Shown: positions 26,801 through 34,549, counted from the stretch's first letter. The stretch: 64,000 bases of DNA from Crocinitomicaceae bacterium (GCA_002713215.1 PAVO01000017.1:62001-126000), one strand, 5' to 3'. Made by a program: numbers and translations. Notes: generated from the letters alone by a model not told the origin.

Positions 26801-27924
26801 ATTCAAGGGAAGCAAATGGTTTCTTTATTCATCCCAACAACAATGCAAAATCAACAACCGGTTATGTGGCAGATAATAATAAGAAGAATCTGGGAACGCC
26901 TTCGGTGGATATGCCTTCGGTAGTGGAGCCTCACATTTACACGGTTGCTTACAATGAAAGAATGTGGAAAAATCATTTTCATGTAGATGACAGAACCGGA
27001 GTTGACTTTTTGACCTTAGATCATTTTAGAAACGGAGATGATACCATCGCCATTCGATTGGGCAAGGATAAAGACAAGAGATATGGTGATGGACTTTTGG
27101 GTGAGATGATCTATTACAAGGAAGATTTAGGTGAAACCAAACGATTGTTGGTTACCAATTACCTGGCAGCCAAATACGGAGTTAATATTCGGCGAAACAA
27201 TCGCTATAATTCAGCTATGAATTTTAAGTACGATGTGGCAGGAATAGGAAGGGTTTCCATGATTGATTATCATGCCGATGCCGTAAGTGGTATTATTCGA
27301 ATTAACAATCCTCAGTCGTTAGATGATAATGACTTTTTGATGTGGGGACACAACAACGATACCCTGGATTGGATTACTAAAGATACTACACATGATGTTG
27401 CACGTTATGGTAGAACGTGGCATGTAACCGAAACAGGAAACACGGAAAGTGTTACCCTTGAAGTAGATAGTGCTGATTTTGGGGCAATTAGTAAAGAAGT
27501 CGGAATTAAGATTGGGACCCTGAGTGACTTGTCTTCAGTAACTGCGGGTAAGGTGATGACCATGACGTTATCAAACGGCAAATATTCCGTGGTAGTTGAT
27601 TTTAACGATGATGAGTATTTTACCTTTATAACTGGTGAAGACTTGTATAAAGGTGTAGAGGAATTACATGCTTTCAATAATGCCCGATTGGTTCCAAATC
27701 CATCACAAAGTGGATTAACTCGATTGGATTTTACTCTGGATTCTCAGGCCCAAATAGCTATTTCGGTTCTGGATTATTCAGGAAGAACAATTTTATCCAA
27801 AGAGCTTGAAGCTGGCGAAGGTTCAAATTCAATTGATCTTGATATCTCTGATCAGGCTTCAGGAGTGTACTTTGTATTGATAAGAAGTGCTGAAGGAGAA
27901 CGAGCGTTGAAGTTTGTGAAATAA
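23875..27924 (+). CDS. BNR/sortilin-like beta-propeller, Ig-like and LamG-like T9SS cargo protein
   Basis: A 1349-residue exported protein and the largest gene here. After a short signal peptide and a helical region, residues about 100-740 hold many Asp-box/BNR blades (TEDNGKTW, SLDGGKTW, SKDKGENW, SKDGGETF, SIDGGQNF), as in VPS10/sortilin-type propellers. Then come an Ig-like domain (about 755-850, with VTGFTASDLKV) and a concanavalin-like region (about 860-1270, with LWLKGDNV, WYDVAG and YLAAKYG) of the kind often placed before T9SS tails. The C-terminal 75 residues are a type A sorting domain (LVPNPSQSG ... SGVYFVLIRS). No glycosidase catalytic residues were recognised, so I call it a surface-displayed binding protein. 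Confidence 0.87.
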   Translation: MRIVISLITGLLWTSLLMSQSQDWRQMMSDPNVNYFKLCNAYNDYWKDKEKTGGSGHKQFERWRTYIEPYVNIDGSIGSYAKVWEKAVAYRNSLSARSLQGNWMEVGPFEEDNYSRGVGRLTVIAFHPTDANTFYVGSPSGGLWITEDNGKTWYTPNQDIMTFGVSAIAIDPRNPKVIYIGTGDADTRGTAGTGVYKSLDGGKTWTRKSLGMNDKTVTKILMDPDTSDILIATTKDGLYKSKDGAATWQRRINSGDFRDLEFKPGNSNVIYASQWSYPGISSYIYISKDKGENWRRGFIPDGLYPDMRQEIEVTPSNPDVLYGVGEIRLVMTPDEGDTFITVIDSGKFLLDRDEQGWYNASFKIDPENEKIMYCGNRQLYKTYDGGYNWIRLNHTHADNHYIDFHPITKELYVLDDGGVHRSKDGGETFEDLTNLGVAAIYSLSQSPFNSEHVLNGYQDCGSKYYNGYKWVSTYGADGMQPLFDPTDSMIFYTAYQYGGIIRYLNHIGSAQNMERPKDEGPWETPYILDYHDNGTMYVGRQTVWKSTNIHIKDRKKVTWESIGSGVAANVGRYVQIKLHKTNPSRMYATIQNTNRSRSQLIVCDDIYAAAPVWKDLSLKLPTANIMADVETNPFDSLAIYVSTGSRVYESIDGGQNFKNVSGNMPDVPIHVLEIDTVNGNLYLGSDAGVFCRIKGDTNWTPFSNGLSASAQARDLDIYYYPGDHSKSKIKVATYGRGMWESDLINSGNTAAPISSAYIRTELSNHTFNKDFDITVSFRKHVNIDSVTGFTASDLKVRNGVVNSITPVGKEYRVNITASSEGFVYVDIPQGAATSALYGTATDSSLTYRIDYLPAPLQLGPFGPGGVGDSASLILWLKGDNVMTDQNGDTLSKDGDKIENWYDVAGRGFYGSQMVDSSKPYLRLDSNGISGWPAVEYNPPNRYLMVRDFGPVGKDITVFAVAKSNSDNWTGTSWIANSREANGFFIHPNNNAKSTTGYVADNNKKNLGTPSVDMPSVVEPHIYTVAYNERMWKNHFHVDDRTGVDFLTLDHFRNGDDTIAIRLGKDKDKRYGDGLLGEMIYYKEDLGETKRLLVTNYLAAKYGVNIRRNNRYNSAMNFKYDVAGIGRVSMIDYHADAVSGIIRINNPQSLDDNDFLMWGHNNDTLDWITKDTTHDVARYGRTWHVTETGNTESVTLEVDSADFGAISKEVGIKIGTLSDLSSVTAGKVMTMTLSNGKYSVVVDFNDDEYFTFITGEDLYKGVEELHAFNNARLVPNPSQSGLTRLDFTLDSQAQIAISVLDYSGRTILSKELEAGEGSNSIDLDISDQASGVYFVLIRSAEGERALKFVK

Positions 27925-27977
27925 GGACAGTTAAGAACTAGAAAGGGCTAGACTAACAGAATTGGTCTGGTTAGCCA

Positions 27978-27993
27978 CCTTCCCACGGGAAGG
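27978..27993. repeat. Perfect hairpin in intergenic DNA
   Basis: CCTTCCC and GGGAAGG separated by two bases give a perfect seven-base-pair hairpin between the T9SS gene and the U32 gene. No T-run follows, so it is not a standard terminator. It may be a small extragenic palindrome. Confidence 0.4.
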
Positions 27994-28077
27994 AGTCAAG
28001 CAGTGCTTAAAAGGGTAGTTCTAAACTCAGCTAAAAATATCCCTTATTTATAATCATTCTAATTAAAACCTTCATAC

Positions 28078-28085
28078 TACTTTTG
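28078..28085 (+). promoter_or_regulatory. Putative -7 box for the U32 gene
   Basis: Reads TACTTTTG, a full TAnnTTTG match, followed by CAGCC and then the ATG at 28091. The leader would be almost absent. Confidence 0.5.
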
Positions 28086-28090
28086 CAGCC

Positions 28091-29347
28091 ATGAACACAA
28101 ACAAGGTATCCACCGAAGAGAAAGTTGAACTAATGGCCCCGGCCGGGTCGTTCGCTGCCATGCAAGCAGCCATAGACAATGGTGCTGACTCTATTTATTT
28201 TGGAGTTGATCAACTGAATATGCGCGCACGCGCTACTATGAATTTCACTTTGGGAGACCTGGAGGAAATTTCTCAGCGATGTTCTGAGAAGGGGGTAAGA
28301 ACCTACCTTACTTTAAATACCATTATATACGATCATGACTTATCCATTGTAAAACGGGTAATCGATGCGGTTAAGAAGCACAAGATTACTGCGGTTATTG
28401 CGTCTGACCAGGCGGTTATCGGATATGCTTCATCTCAGGGAGTTGAAGTACATATTTCCACCCAGTTAAACGTAACCAATGCAGAAACCGTAAAATTCTA
28501 TTCCCACTTTGCCGATACAATGGTGCTGTCTCGCGAATTGTCGTTGAGTCAAATGAAGGCCATTGTTGATGGTGTAAAGAAGCAAAACATTACCGGACCT
28601 TCCGGAAAGTTGGTTGAAATTGAGGTATTTGCTCATGGAGCACTTTGTATGGCTGTTTCCGGGAAATGTTATTTGAGTTTACACACTCAAAATTCGAGTG
28701 CTAATAGGGGGGCTTGTATTCAGAACTGCAGGCGTACCTACAAGGTGGTTGATTTGGAAGATGGGCACGAACTTGAGATAGACAACGAATACATTATGTC
28801 TCCCAAGGATTTATGTACCGTAGATTTTATGGATCGCCTTCTCGATACCGGTGTTCAGGTATTAAAAATTGAGGGAAGGGGTCGAGCACCTGAGTATGTG
28901 GCAGAAGTAATTAAATGCTACCGCGAAGCCATTGATGCTTATTACGATGGAAGCTATACCCAGGAAAAGATAGACCATTGGATGGATCGTTTAGGAAAGG
29001 TATACAATCGAGGATTTTGGGGCGGTTACTACCTGGGTCAAAAAATGGGAGAGTGGACCAATAAAAGTGGTTCGTCAGCTACTACCAAAAAGGTGTACTT
29101 GGGCAAAGGAACGCACTACTATCCAAAACTGAGTGTAGCTGCTTTCCGAATTGATGCGCAGGAGCTTAAGGTTGGAGACAATATTCTTATTCAGGGCCCC
29201 ACCACTGGAAGCATTGAATCAAAAATTACGGAATTAATGGTGGACGAAAAGTTTGTGGACTCTGCCAAAAAAGGGGAGGAGTGTTCTTTTAAGCTGGACA
29301 CGGTTATTCGGGGAACTGATAAGTTGTATAAGGTTTTACCGGCCTAG
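28091..29347 (+). CDS. U32 family protein (TrhP/RlhA-like RNA hydroxylation enzyme)
   Basis: A 418-residue U32 protein. Long listed as peptidases, U32 members such as E. coli TrhP and RlhA are now known to act in hydroxylation of tRNA U34 or 23S rRNA. The N-terminus LMAPAGSFAAMQAAIDNGADSIYFG is typical. The four conserved cysteines expected to hold an Fe-S cluster are C186, C193, C209 and C213 (GALCMAVSGKCY, NRGACIQNC). The length fits the TrhP type better than the longer RlhA. A ferredoxin gene follows 22 bases downstream, consistent with an Fe-S redox enzyme. Which RNA it modifies cannot be told here. Confidence 0.85.
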   Translation: MNTNKVSTEEKVELMAPAGSFAAMQAAIDNGADSIYFGVDQLNMRARATMNFTLGDLEEISQRCSEKGVRTYLTLNTIIYDHDLSIVKRVIDAVKKHKITAVIASDQAVIGYASSQGVEVHISTQLNVTNAETVKFYSHFADTMVLSRELSLSQMKAIVDGVKKQNITGPSGKLVEIEVFAHGALCMAVSGKCYLSLHTQNSSANRGACIQNCRRTYKVVDLEDGHELEIDNEYIMSPKDLCTVDFMDRLLDTGVQVLKIEGRGRAPEYVAEVIKCYREAIDAYYDGSYTQEKIDHWMDRLGKVYNRGFWGGYYLGQKMGEWTNKSGSSATTKKVYLGKGTHYYPKLSVAAFRIDAQELKVGDNILIQGPTTGSIESKITELMVDEKFVDSAKKGEECSFKLDTVIRGTDKLYKVLPA

Positions 29348-29369
29348 CATTAAAATTTAGTCGTTAGTC

Positions 29370-29597
29370 GTGGTTATTATTACCCATCAAAGGGAAAAAT
29401 GTATTGGTTGCAACTACTGTGTAGAGTTTGCTTTCGATCAGTGGCGAATGAGCAAAAAAGATGGTAAAGCCACTTTAATTGGAGCGGTGAATAAAAAGGG
29501 CTTCCATACAGCTCGCGTTCAGGACGAAAATTTGGAGGCCAACGAAAAAGCAGCACAGGCCTGTCCGGTTAAGATTATTCAGGTAAAGCAGGTTTAG
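29370..29597 (+). CDS. Small 4Fe-4S ferredoxin
   Basis: A 75-residue cytoplasmic ferredoxin with one cluster motif, C11-x2-C14-x2-C17, and C65-Pro near the end, the layout for a single [4Fe-4S] cluster. The middle is lengthened as in monocluster ferredoxins. GTG at 29370 is the only start that includes the first cysteine with a sensible N-terminus. The position directly after the U32 gene suggests it donates electrons to that enzyme; this is inference. Confidence 0.85.
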   Translation: MVIITHQREKCIGCNYCVEFAFDQWRMSKKDGKATLIGAVNKKGFHTARVQDENLEANEKAAQACPVKIIQVKQV

Positions 29598-29745
29598 TCC
29601 AAGATCAAACATCAAACATCGAATATCGTGTTTCGAACATCCTATATCCAGCTATAGTACTTCGAAATTTTTTACCGTTTATCCATCATTAACGTCAGGG
29701 CAATTCATTTTATTCTTAATTTTATAGCTTCTAAACTTACACGTT

Positions 29746-30066
29746 ATGAGATACTTGAATATACTTGCAGTTGCCGTCCTAAGTCTTTCATTGTTTGCCT
29801 GCGAACCGCTGGGAGAGCATTGCCCGGATGAAAATGAATTTTCTCAATGCCAGGTAAAACCGGATAAAGGTCCATGTGAAGCAAGCATTACCAAGTATTA
29901 CTACGACGAAGCTTCGGGTTCATGTAAGGAATTTGAGTGGGGCGGTTGCCAGGGATCGGTTCCTTTTCACTCCTTATCGGAATGCCAGGAATGTGCTGGT
30001 TCTGGATCGAGTACACCAGTCGATAACCCGAACACAGGAGTTGTTGGAAACGGCTTATTTAACTAG
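29746..30066 (+). CDS. Lipoprotein with a BPTI/Kunitz-type protease inhibitor domain
   Basis: A 106-residue lipoprotein: signal peptide with lipobox LFAC (C19), then a Kunitz domain at about residues 35-83. Cysteines 35, 44, 60, 68, 80 and 83 have spacings 8-15-7-11-2 against the classical 8-15-7-12-3, and the signatures GPC, YYYD and WGGCQG match the fold. Kunitz domains block serine proteases through the P1 residue after the second cysteine. Here P1 is Glu (E45), which does not suit trypsin and would suit a Glu-preferring protease. C26 is an extra cysteine. A Gly/Ser-rich tail follows. The gene has a terminator immediately downstream and no close partner. Bacterial Kunitz proteins are uncommon. 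Confidence 0.85.
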   Translation: MRYLNILAVAVLSLSLFACEPLGEHCPDENEFSQCQVKPDKGPCEASITKYYYDEASGSCKEFEWGGCQGSVPFHSLSECQECAGSGSSTPVDNPNTGVVGNGLFN

Positions 30067-30090
30067 AAAAACATAAGATATTTATATTGG

Positions 30091-30123
30091 AAGCCCTTCT
30101 GATTTTCGGAGGGGCTTTTTTTG
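30091..30123 (+). terminator. Intrinsic terminator after the Kunitz lipoprotein gene
   Basis: An 11-base-pair stem including two wobble pairs (30091-30101 with 30107-30117, five-base loop) is followed by seven T's. It lies 25 bases after the stop at 30066. Confidence 0.85.
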
Positions 30124-30137
30124 TTTAGAGGTTTGTC

Positions 30138-30326
30138 TCAGCTTAGGTTGTCTGACTTGGTTTCATTGGGATTCGAAACCGACGTTTCAACGCTATTGAT
30201 CGTTCGAATATGATACTCGCTCCAGGTTCCTTCCTTAATCTTTTTTACGAATTCCTCCATACTCATAATATGCCCCGTTTTCAGGTCATGGTATTGGGGT
30301 GGGTCTCCTGGTAAACGTTTAACCAT
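30138..30326 (-). CDS. Small uncharacterised protein, start uncertain
   Basis: 62 codons from the only ATG, reading MVKRLPGDPPQYHDLKTGHI and then a short helix (MSMEEFVKKIKEGTW). I do not recognise the family. The frame stays open for another 21 codons upstream (about 30389 down to 30327) with coding-like residues and a strong AAGGAG ribosome site right after the stop of the preceding gene, but without any ATG, GTG or TTG there. Either the start is further in than the coding signal suggests or the 5' end has been damaged. It follows the frameshifted gene on the same strand and may be its operon partner. Confidence 0.4.
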   Translation of the reverse strand: MVKRLPGDPPQYHDLKTGHIMSMEEFVKKIKEGTWSEYHIRTINSVETSVSNPNETKSDNLS

Positions 30327-30389
30327 ACCTACACTATCATCAAACTCTTGGGTTTCTTCATCTTCGATGTTATGACGATAGACTTCTCC

Positions 30390-31249
30390 TTAATAAAGGC
30401 AGTAAACATATCCTTTAGCTGCAACTTCAATACTTTCTGCTAATCGGCTTCCAGCAGGAATCCATTCATTAGTGCTTTCTTTGAAAAAGGCTATTTTGCT
30501 AGGCTGAAGATCTGATTCATCAAATATGCCGTACAAGCCAGTGCTTTCATCATACCCGATTTGAGAAAATTTAATGTCGTGACCGATTTTGTTCCAATCG
30601 TCGGTCCAGTTAGAATGACCCATATAAATATGAACTGTTTTATCTGTAGACAATTTGTATAGTTTATCTGGTCCACCTGCAATTTGAGAAGTTGAATTGC
30701 CTATTAGTTTCCAGCTTCCAGAAATCATATCCAGCACCCTTATGCTTCCATCTGTTTGTAGGTAAACATTATCTATGTAAGCATTAACAACTTGGTCTAC
30801 ATTCGATTGCATTGGAATCCAATCTGAAGCTGAATCCCATAACATTGCCTCGTTTGTGGTCTCAGCGATATAGAATAACTCAACCGTACCAATAATGCTT
30901 TTTGCATTGTTTACATGATCAAACGGCTCCCAGTTTTCTGAGAAAAATCGAAGCCCCAAATACTTTTATCTGCCTTGATCATAAAAGCCCTTCGCTGAGC
31001 AGCAAATAGTTTTATGCAACCTTGGCCGCACTCATTCCATTCTTTGATGGAATCATCCCACCAATACACGGTCCCTTCCAGGTCGTTTTCAAGTCGAAAT
31101 ACATAAGGCGTTATTACAAGGTGTGTCTTACCAGGTGGCGGAGCAGTAACAGTAGTGTAGGCAGCAATTGACTTTGTATTACCATCCCAACCTAATTGAT
31201 TCCAGGAGTGAGAAGGGTTCTCTGAAGTATTCATTTTTCCTGGAAACAT
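30390..31249 (-). pseudogene. Tectonin-like repeat protein, interrupted by one frameshift
   Basis: Two overlapping reading frames on the minus strand join into one protein of about 285 residues. The first runs from an ATG at 31249 to about residue 98 (KADKSIWG); the second continues LRFFSENWEPFDH and ends at 30390. The switch falls at a run of four G's near 30955-30958, where one extra G would restore the frame. The protein has repeated W-rich blocks (VYWWDDSIKEWNE, MLWDSASDWIPM, ISGSWKLIGNSTSQIAGG, DDWNKIGHDIKF, FKESTNEWIPAG) like tectonin or similar beta-propeller repeats. There is no signal peptide. It could be a true pseudogene or a homopolymer sequencing error. Confidence 0.65.
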
Positions 31250-31443
31250 TATTTTCAACCCACTGGAAATTTCGATTTATCTTTTTTATCTCCGGTTTAT
31301 GTTGATTAATTTTCTATCGTTTCATATTTGCACTTTCACAAGCAGCCGCCCAATGGCTGTTGTTAGCACTACTACTTGAAATTCCCCTTATTTCTTTTTA
31401 TGGTTTGAGTATTGAAGCCATAGGTGTCGGTTCGGTTTTGGGA

Positions 31444-32508
31444 TTAGAACTTATGGTTCTTTCGTTGTTTTTTGATGTTTTTAATCAACTTCCCTAAGTC
31501 CTTGTCCTTCTTTTTTCGTTCTTGTTCATTGGATTCAAAATGCATTTTTTCTTTTTCCATTTTCATGAAATTTTCATACGAATCAGCATCCAATTCTTCG
31601 TTTTCAAGGGCAGCCAACACGGCACATTCTTTTTCATTGGTATGAGTACAATCACTGAATTTACAGTTCCGGGCAAGTTTCGAGATCTCGTCAAATGTGA
31701 TTTCAAGGCCTTCTGAAACATTGGTTAAGCCAACCTCTCTCATTCCCGGATTATCGATCAGAATTCCATTCTCCAAAACAATTAATTCCCTATGGCTGGT
31801 TACATGCTTTCCCCGGTCAATGCTTTGGCTTATTTCTCCGGTGTGCATCAGTTGTGTTCCGGTTAAGGTATTAATGAGCGTTGATTTTCCAACACCGGAA
31901 GAACCCAACAAGCAGTAGGTTTTCCCTTTCATGAGCATAGATTTTATTTCATCTATTCCCAATTGGGTTTGATTGCTTATGGCAAATACAGGAACATTTT
32001 TGATTCGTTCATTGATTTGAATTAACAACTCTTCTAAATGTGGTTTCTCGATTAAATCCACCTTGCTTATAACCACAATGGGGTCGATGTTGGAAGCATT
32101 ACAAATGGTGAGGTAGCGTTCCAGTCGATTGATATTAAAATCCCTATTAACCGATTGAACTATTAACCCAAAATCAATGTTTGTGGCTATAATTTGAGTT
32201 TGTCCCAATTTGCCAACCGCTTTTCTTTCCAACACTGACTTTCTTGAAAACACGGCATGAATTAACCCTTTGTTTTCATCGTATTCCGAAATGGCAACCC
32301 AGTCTCCAACAGCCGGTAAATCATAACGGTTGGAAGCAGTAAACCTTAAATTTCCCAGGAGCTCTGAGTCGAATTCATCCGTATCGGTTTTTACCGTATA
32401 ACGGTCTTTGTGTTCGGAAATAACCCTTCCAACTTCAAAGGAATCCAGACCTTGTTCTTTTCTGTATTCCTCCAATTCTTTATTGTATCCTAAATCTTCA
32501 GGAGCCAT
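31444..32508 (-). CDS. rsgA: Ribosome small subunit-dependent GTPase A
   Basis: A 354-residue circularly permuted GTPase that helps mature the 30S subunit. An N-terminal OB domain (about 15-100) precedes the permuted G domain: G4 SKVDL near 155, G1 LGSSGVGKST near 205 and G3 DNPGMRE near 250. A C-terminal zinc knuckle (CKFSDCTHTNEKEC) and a Lys-rich helix close the protein. All motifs are intact. It is transcribed on the minus strand between the deiminase gene upstream and the frameshifted repeat gene downstream. Confidence 0.95.
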   Translation of the reverse strand: MAPEDLGYNKELEEYRKEQGLDSFEVGRVISEHKDRYTVKTDTDEFDSELLGNLRFTASNRYDLPAVGDWVAISEYDENKGLIHAVFSRKSVLERKAVGKLGQTQIIATNIDFGLIVQSVNRDFNINRLERYLTICNASNIDPIVVISKVDLIEKPHLEELLIQINERIKNVPVFAISNQTQLGIDEIKSMLMKGKTYCLLGSSGVGKSTLINTLTGTQLMHTGEISQSIDRGKHVTSHRELIVLENGILIDNPGMREVGLTNVSEGLEITFDEISKLARNCKFSDCTHTNEKECAVLAALENEELDADSYENFMKMEKEKMHFESNEQERKKKDKDLGKLIKNIKKQRKNHKF

Positions 32509-32555
32509 CTCTACTCTTCCTTATTTTCTTCTAGTGATTACAAAATTGATGGTTT

Positions 32556-33677
32556 TTATTCCTTCGGCTGTTGCTGGGTTACACAATGGGTCATGCCACC
32601 GTTGGCATAAACGTTTCTGGAATCAATACCAACTACTGTTCGGTTTGGGTAAAGCGCTTGTAACAATTTCAAAGCCACTGCATCATTCGGGTCATTATAA
32701 ATAGGAACCAGAACCTTGGTATTGGCGATGTAATAATTGCAATACGAGCCTTTGAATCCCAGGTTCTTTCCATAAGTAGTGACCACATTATTGCTGCTTA
32801 ATGGAAGTTTTAGGAAGGTATAGGCTTGCCCATCTTTATTTTTAGCTGCGAGCAACTTATCAATGTCCGATTGCAAGACGTCATAGTCAAGTAAATCATT
32901 GTTTTCCATGGTTACAATGGTTGTTGAATTTCCAAATCGCGCAAAGCCATCAATGTGCTGGTCGGTGATTTCAAGCCCTGCCTGTCCATCAAGCCAAACG
33001 AAATTGGTTACGCCTAAATATTTCTTGAAGATATTCTCGGCCTGCTGCTGAGTCATTCCCGGATTTCTGTTGTTGTTTAATATAGAACTCTTGCAGGCCA
33101 TAAGTGTTCCGTGTCCATCCATTTCAACGCTACCGCCCTCATTGATCATGGTATTGTTTAAATCAATAACCGTTCGATTTTGGGCTTGTCCAATTTTTTG
33201 TGGAATGACATTGCAATTATTGAAAGCAGCTTTGTCTCCCCAACCGTTGAACCCCCAATCCTGAACAACCAAATTCCCTGCTTTATCGCGTACGTAGATT
33301 GGCCCGTTATCCCGAATCCAGAAGTCATCATTGGGAAATGTTTTAAAATCTACATTGGTCAAATCAATGGATTGAGCATTAAGAAGATCTATAATTCGGT
33401 TTTTTTCCGTTTCGTTGTAGGCTACTATATGAACCTTTTCACTCGTGATCAATTCTTTGGTCATAGCCACCCAGGTAGGGTCCAGGTAATCCCTGAATTT
33501 TTTTCCATATTGATAATGGTGGGGCCATTGTAACCAGGTTCCTTCGTGTGCTTCGCTTTCTTCTGGAAAAGTGTAGAGTATTTCGGTTGTTGAGTTTGAA
33601 TCATCAACAACCTCTTTTTTGCATGAGGTAATTGCCGTTAGGAAAACAGCCAGGATATATAGAATCATTATTCTCAT
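32556..33677 (-). CDS. Agmatine deiminase / peptidylarginine deiminase family lipoprotein
   Basis: A 373-residue guanidino-group hydrolase of the PAD_porph/AguA family, which converts agmatine or C-terminal peptidylarginine to the citrulline or carbamoyl product plus ammonia. Catalytic blocks: DFWIRDNGPI (about 119-128), EGGSVEMDG, DQHIDGFARF with the catalytic His, and GGMTHCVTQQQP with the catalytic Cys near residue 365. Unlike cytoplasmic AguA, it has a lipoprotein signal (ITSC, C19), so it acts outside the cytoplasm. That fits a secreted peptidylarginine-type or scavenging role more than polyamine synthesis. Substrate unproven. Confidence 0.88.
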   Translation of the reverse strand: MRIMILYILAVFLTAITSCKKEVVDDSNSTTEILYTFPEESEAHEGTWLQWPHHYQYGKKFRDYLDPTWVAMTKELITSEKVHIVAYNETEKNRIIDLLNAQSIDLTNVDFKTFPNDDFWIRDNGPIYVRDKAGNLVVQDWGFNGWGDKAAFNNCNVIPQKIGQAQNRTVIDLNNTMINEGGSVEMDGHGTLMACKSSILNNNRNPGMTQQQAENIFKKYLGVTNFVWLDGQAGLEITDQHIDGFARFGNSTTIVTMENNDLLDYDVLQSDIDKLLAAKNKDGQAYTFLKLPLSSNNVVTTYGKNLGFKGSYCNYYIANTKVLVPIYNDPNDAVALKLLQALYPNRTVVGIDSRNVYANGGMTHCVTQQQPKE

Positions 33678-33821
33678 TTTTTATTCTTTTTAATGGTAAC
33701 CTACAATAAGTAGCTAAAACCACCAACACAACTCAACTTGTGACCAGTGACTTTCAAAGCTAACGTTAATTATTGATTTAATAAATCTTGAAGTGGTACA
33801 GGTCTTAATTAAAACTGTTTT

Positions 33822-34022
33822 TTAAGTTGAAGGGGCACCCTTGCCTGAATCATCGCTCTTGTCTTTTTTATTTCCTCCTTGAATTAAGGTAGTTCCAATA
33901 CCGGCACCAACGGCCACTCCAACGCCTATCCATAATCCAACATTGTCTGTTGTAACTCTTACGGCTGTTCCTATGCCTGCGCCCAAAGCTATTCTTATAC
34001 CTAAACGGTTTTCTTTTTTTAT
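33822..34022 (-). pseudogene. Glycine-zipper small protein gene with ATA in place of a start codon
   Basis: A 66-codon frame on the minus strand encodes KKENRLGIRIALGAGIG and then a second Gly-rich stretch (LWIGVGVAVGAGIGTTL) and a Lys/Asp-rich tail. This is the usual shape of small two-helix glycine-zipper membrane proteins in Bacteroidota, which normally begin MKK. At the expected start the codon is ATA, with a stop three codons upstream and no ATG, GTG or TTG near. So the start has been lost by one base change, or a rare ATA start is used. The rest of the frame is intact, which suggests recent loss, unusual initiation or a base-call error. Confidence 0.55.
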
Positions 34023-34023
34023 G

Positions 34024-34182
34024 TTAAATTATTGTACAGTTGGTTTTTACCAGTTGATCTATTTCCGCTGGATATTCTGAGATTTCCTTTACCGGTTCTT
34101 CCTTTTTGGATCCAAATAGTAGCAGGACAGCAAAAAGGATTGCGTAGAAGTATGAGTTAAATGAAGGTGATCCAATGACCAT
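34024..34182 (-). CDS. Possible small membrane protein, doubtful
   Basis: A 52-codon frame from ATG 34182 with one hydrophobic stretch (YFYAILFAVLLLFG) followed by a charged KKEEPVKEI tail. It overlaps the end of the decayed lipoprotein gene and lies just before the glycine-zipper frame on the same strand. I do not recognise it. It may be a real small membrane protein or a leftover of the decay in this stretch. Confidence 0.25.
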   Translation of the reverse strand: MVIGSPSFNSYFYAILFAVLLLFGSKKEEPVKEISEYPAEIDQLVKTNCTII

Positions 34183-34549
34183 GAGAACTGCCGTTTTCTG
34201 TAACTGAAATATCAATGTTTAACTCGTCTTTACGTTTGCTGATGCTGACCAGAATTCCACCTACTACTTTTTCAGAAATTCCCGCATCGAAACCAACACC
34301 ATAGAGGTGGTAATCGCCTTTTAATTGCTCCGTTATTTCGTAGTTTCCGCTAGCATCAGCATTTACGTGATCGTCGTATTTGCTCAGCCCTCCCTGGAAA
34401 TTCACTGGCATCGTACTTTATGTACACCACAGCTCCGGGGATGGTCGTGTCGTGATGTTTACGGTTCCCTTTATGGAAGCCTTACCACCGGTTCCATTTT
34501 TTACAAGAGGATGTAATGGCTTTTGGCCATTACGATCAGCAATAGGGCT
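34157..34549 (-). pseudogene. Decayed lipoprotein with carboxypeptidase-regulatory-like domain
   Basis: Three minus-strand frames in succession read as one domain: PLVKNGTGGKASIKGTV, then HHDTTIPGAVVYIKYDASEF, then GGLSKYDDHVNADASGNYEI, DYHLYGVGFDAGISEKVVGG and so on to a stop at 34157. This is a transthyretin-like regulatory domain of the kind found in small Bacteroidota lipoproteins. The first switch needs one extra A after GTAAA, the second one fewer G in GGGAGGG. No start codon or lipoprotein signal remains; the frame runs directly on from the stop of the GEVED gene upstream. The two single-base indels compensate, so sequencing error is possible, but the missing 5' end argues for real decay. 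Confidence 0.6.

Noticed and set aside
27978-27993. Terminator of the BNR-repeat T9SS gene
   Set aside because: The hairpin has no downstream T run and a two-base loop, so it does not meet the usual intrinsic terminator pattern.
29598-29745. Short ATCAAACATC-like repeats before the Kunitz gene
   Set aside because: Only two imperfect copies in a low-complexity AT-rich stretch; too little for a repeat array or CRISPR.
31350-31390. Sequence with GGCTGTTGTTAGCA, reminiscent of an integron attC site
   Set aside because: The GTTRRRY core does not fit (GTTAGCA), no matching RYYYAAC arm was found, and there is no integrase or cassette array.
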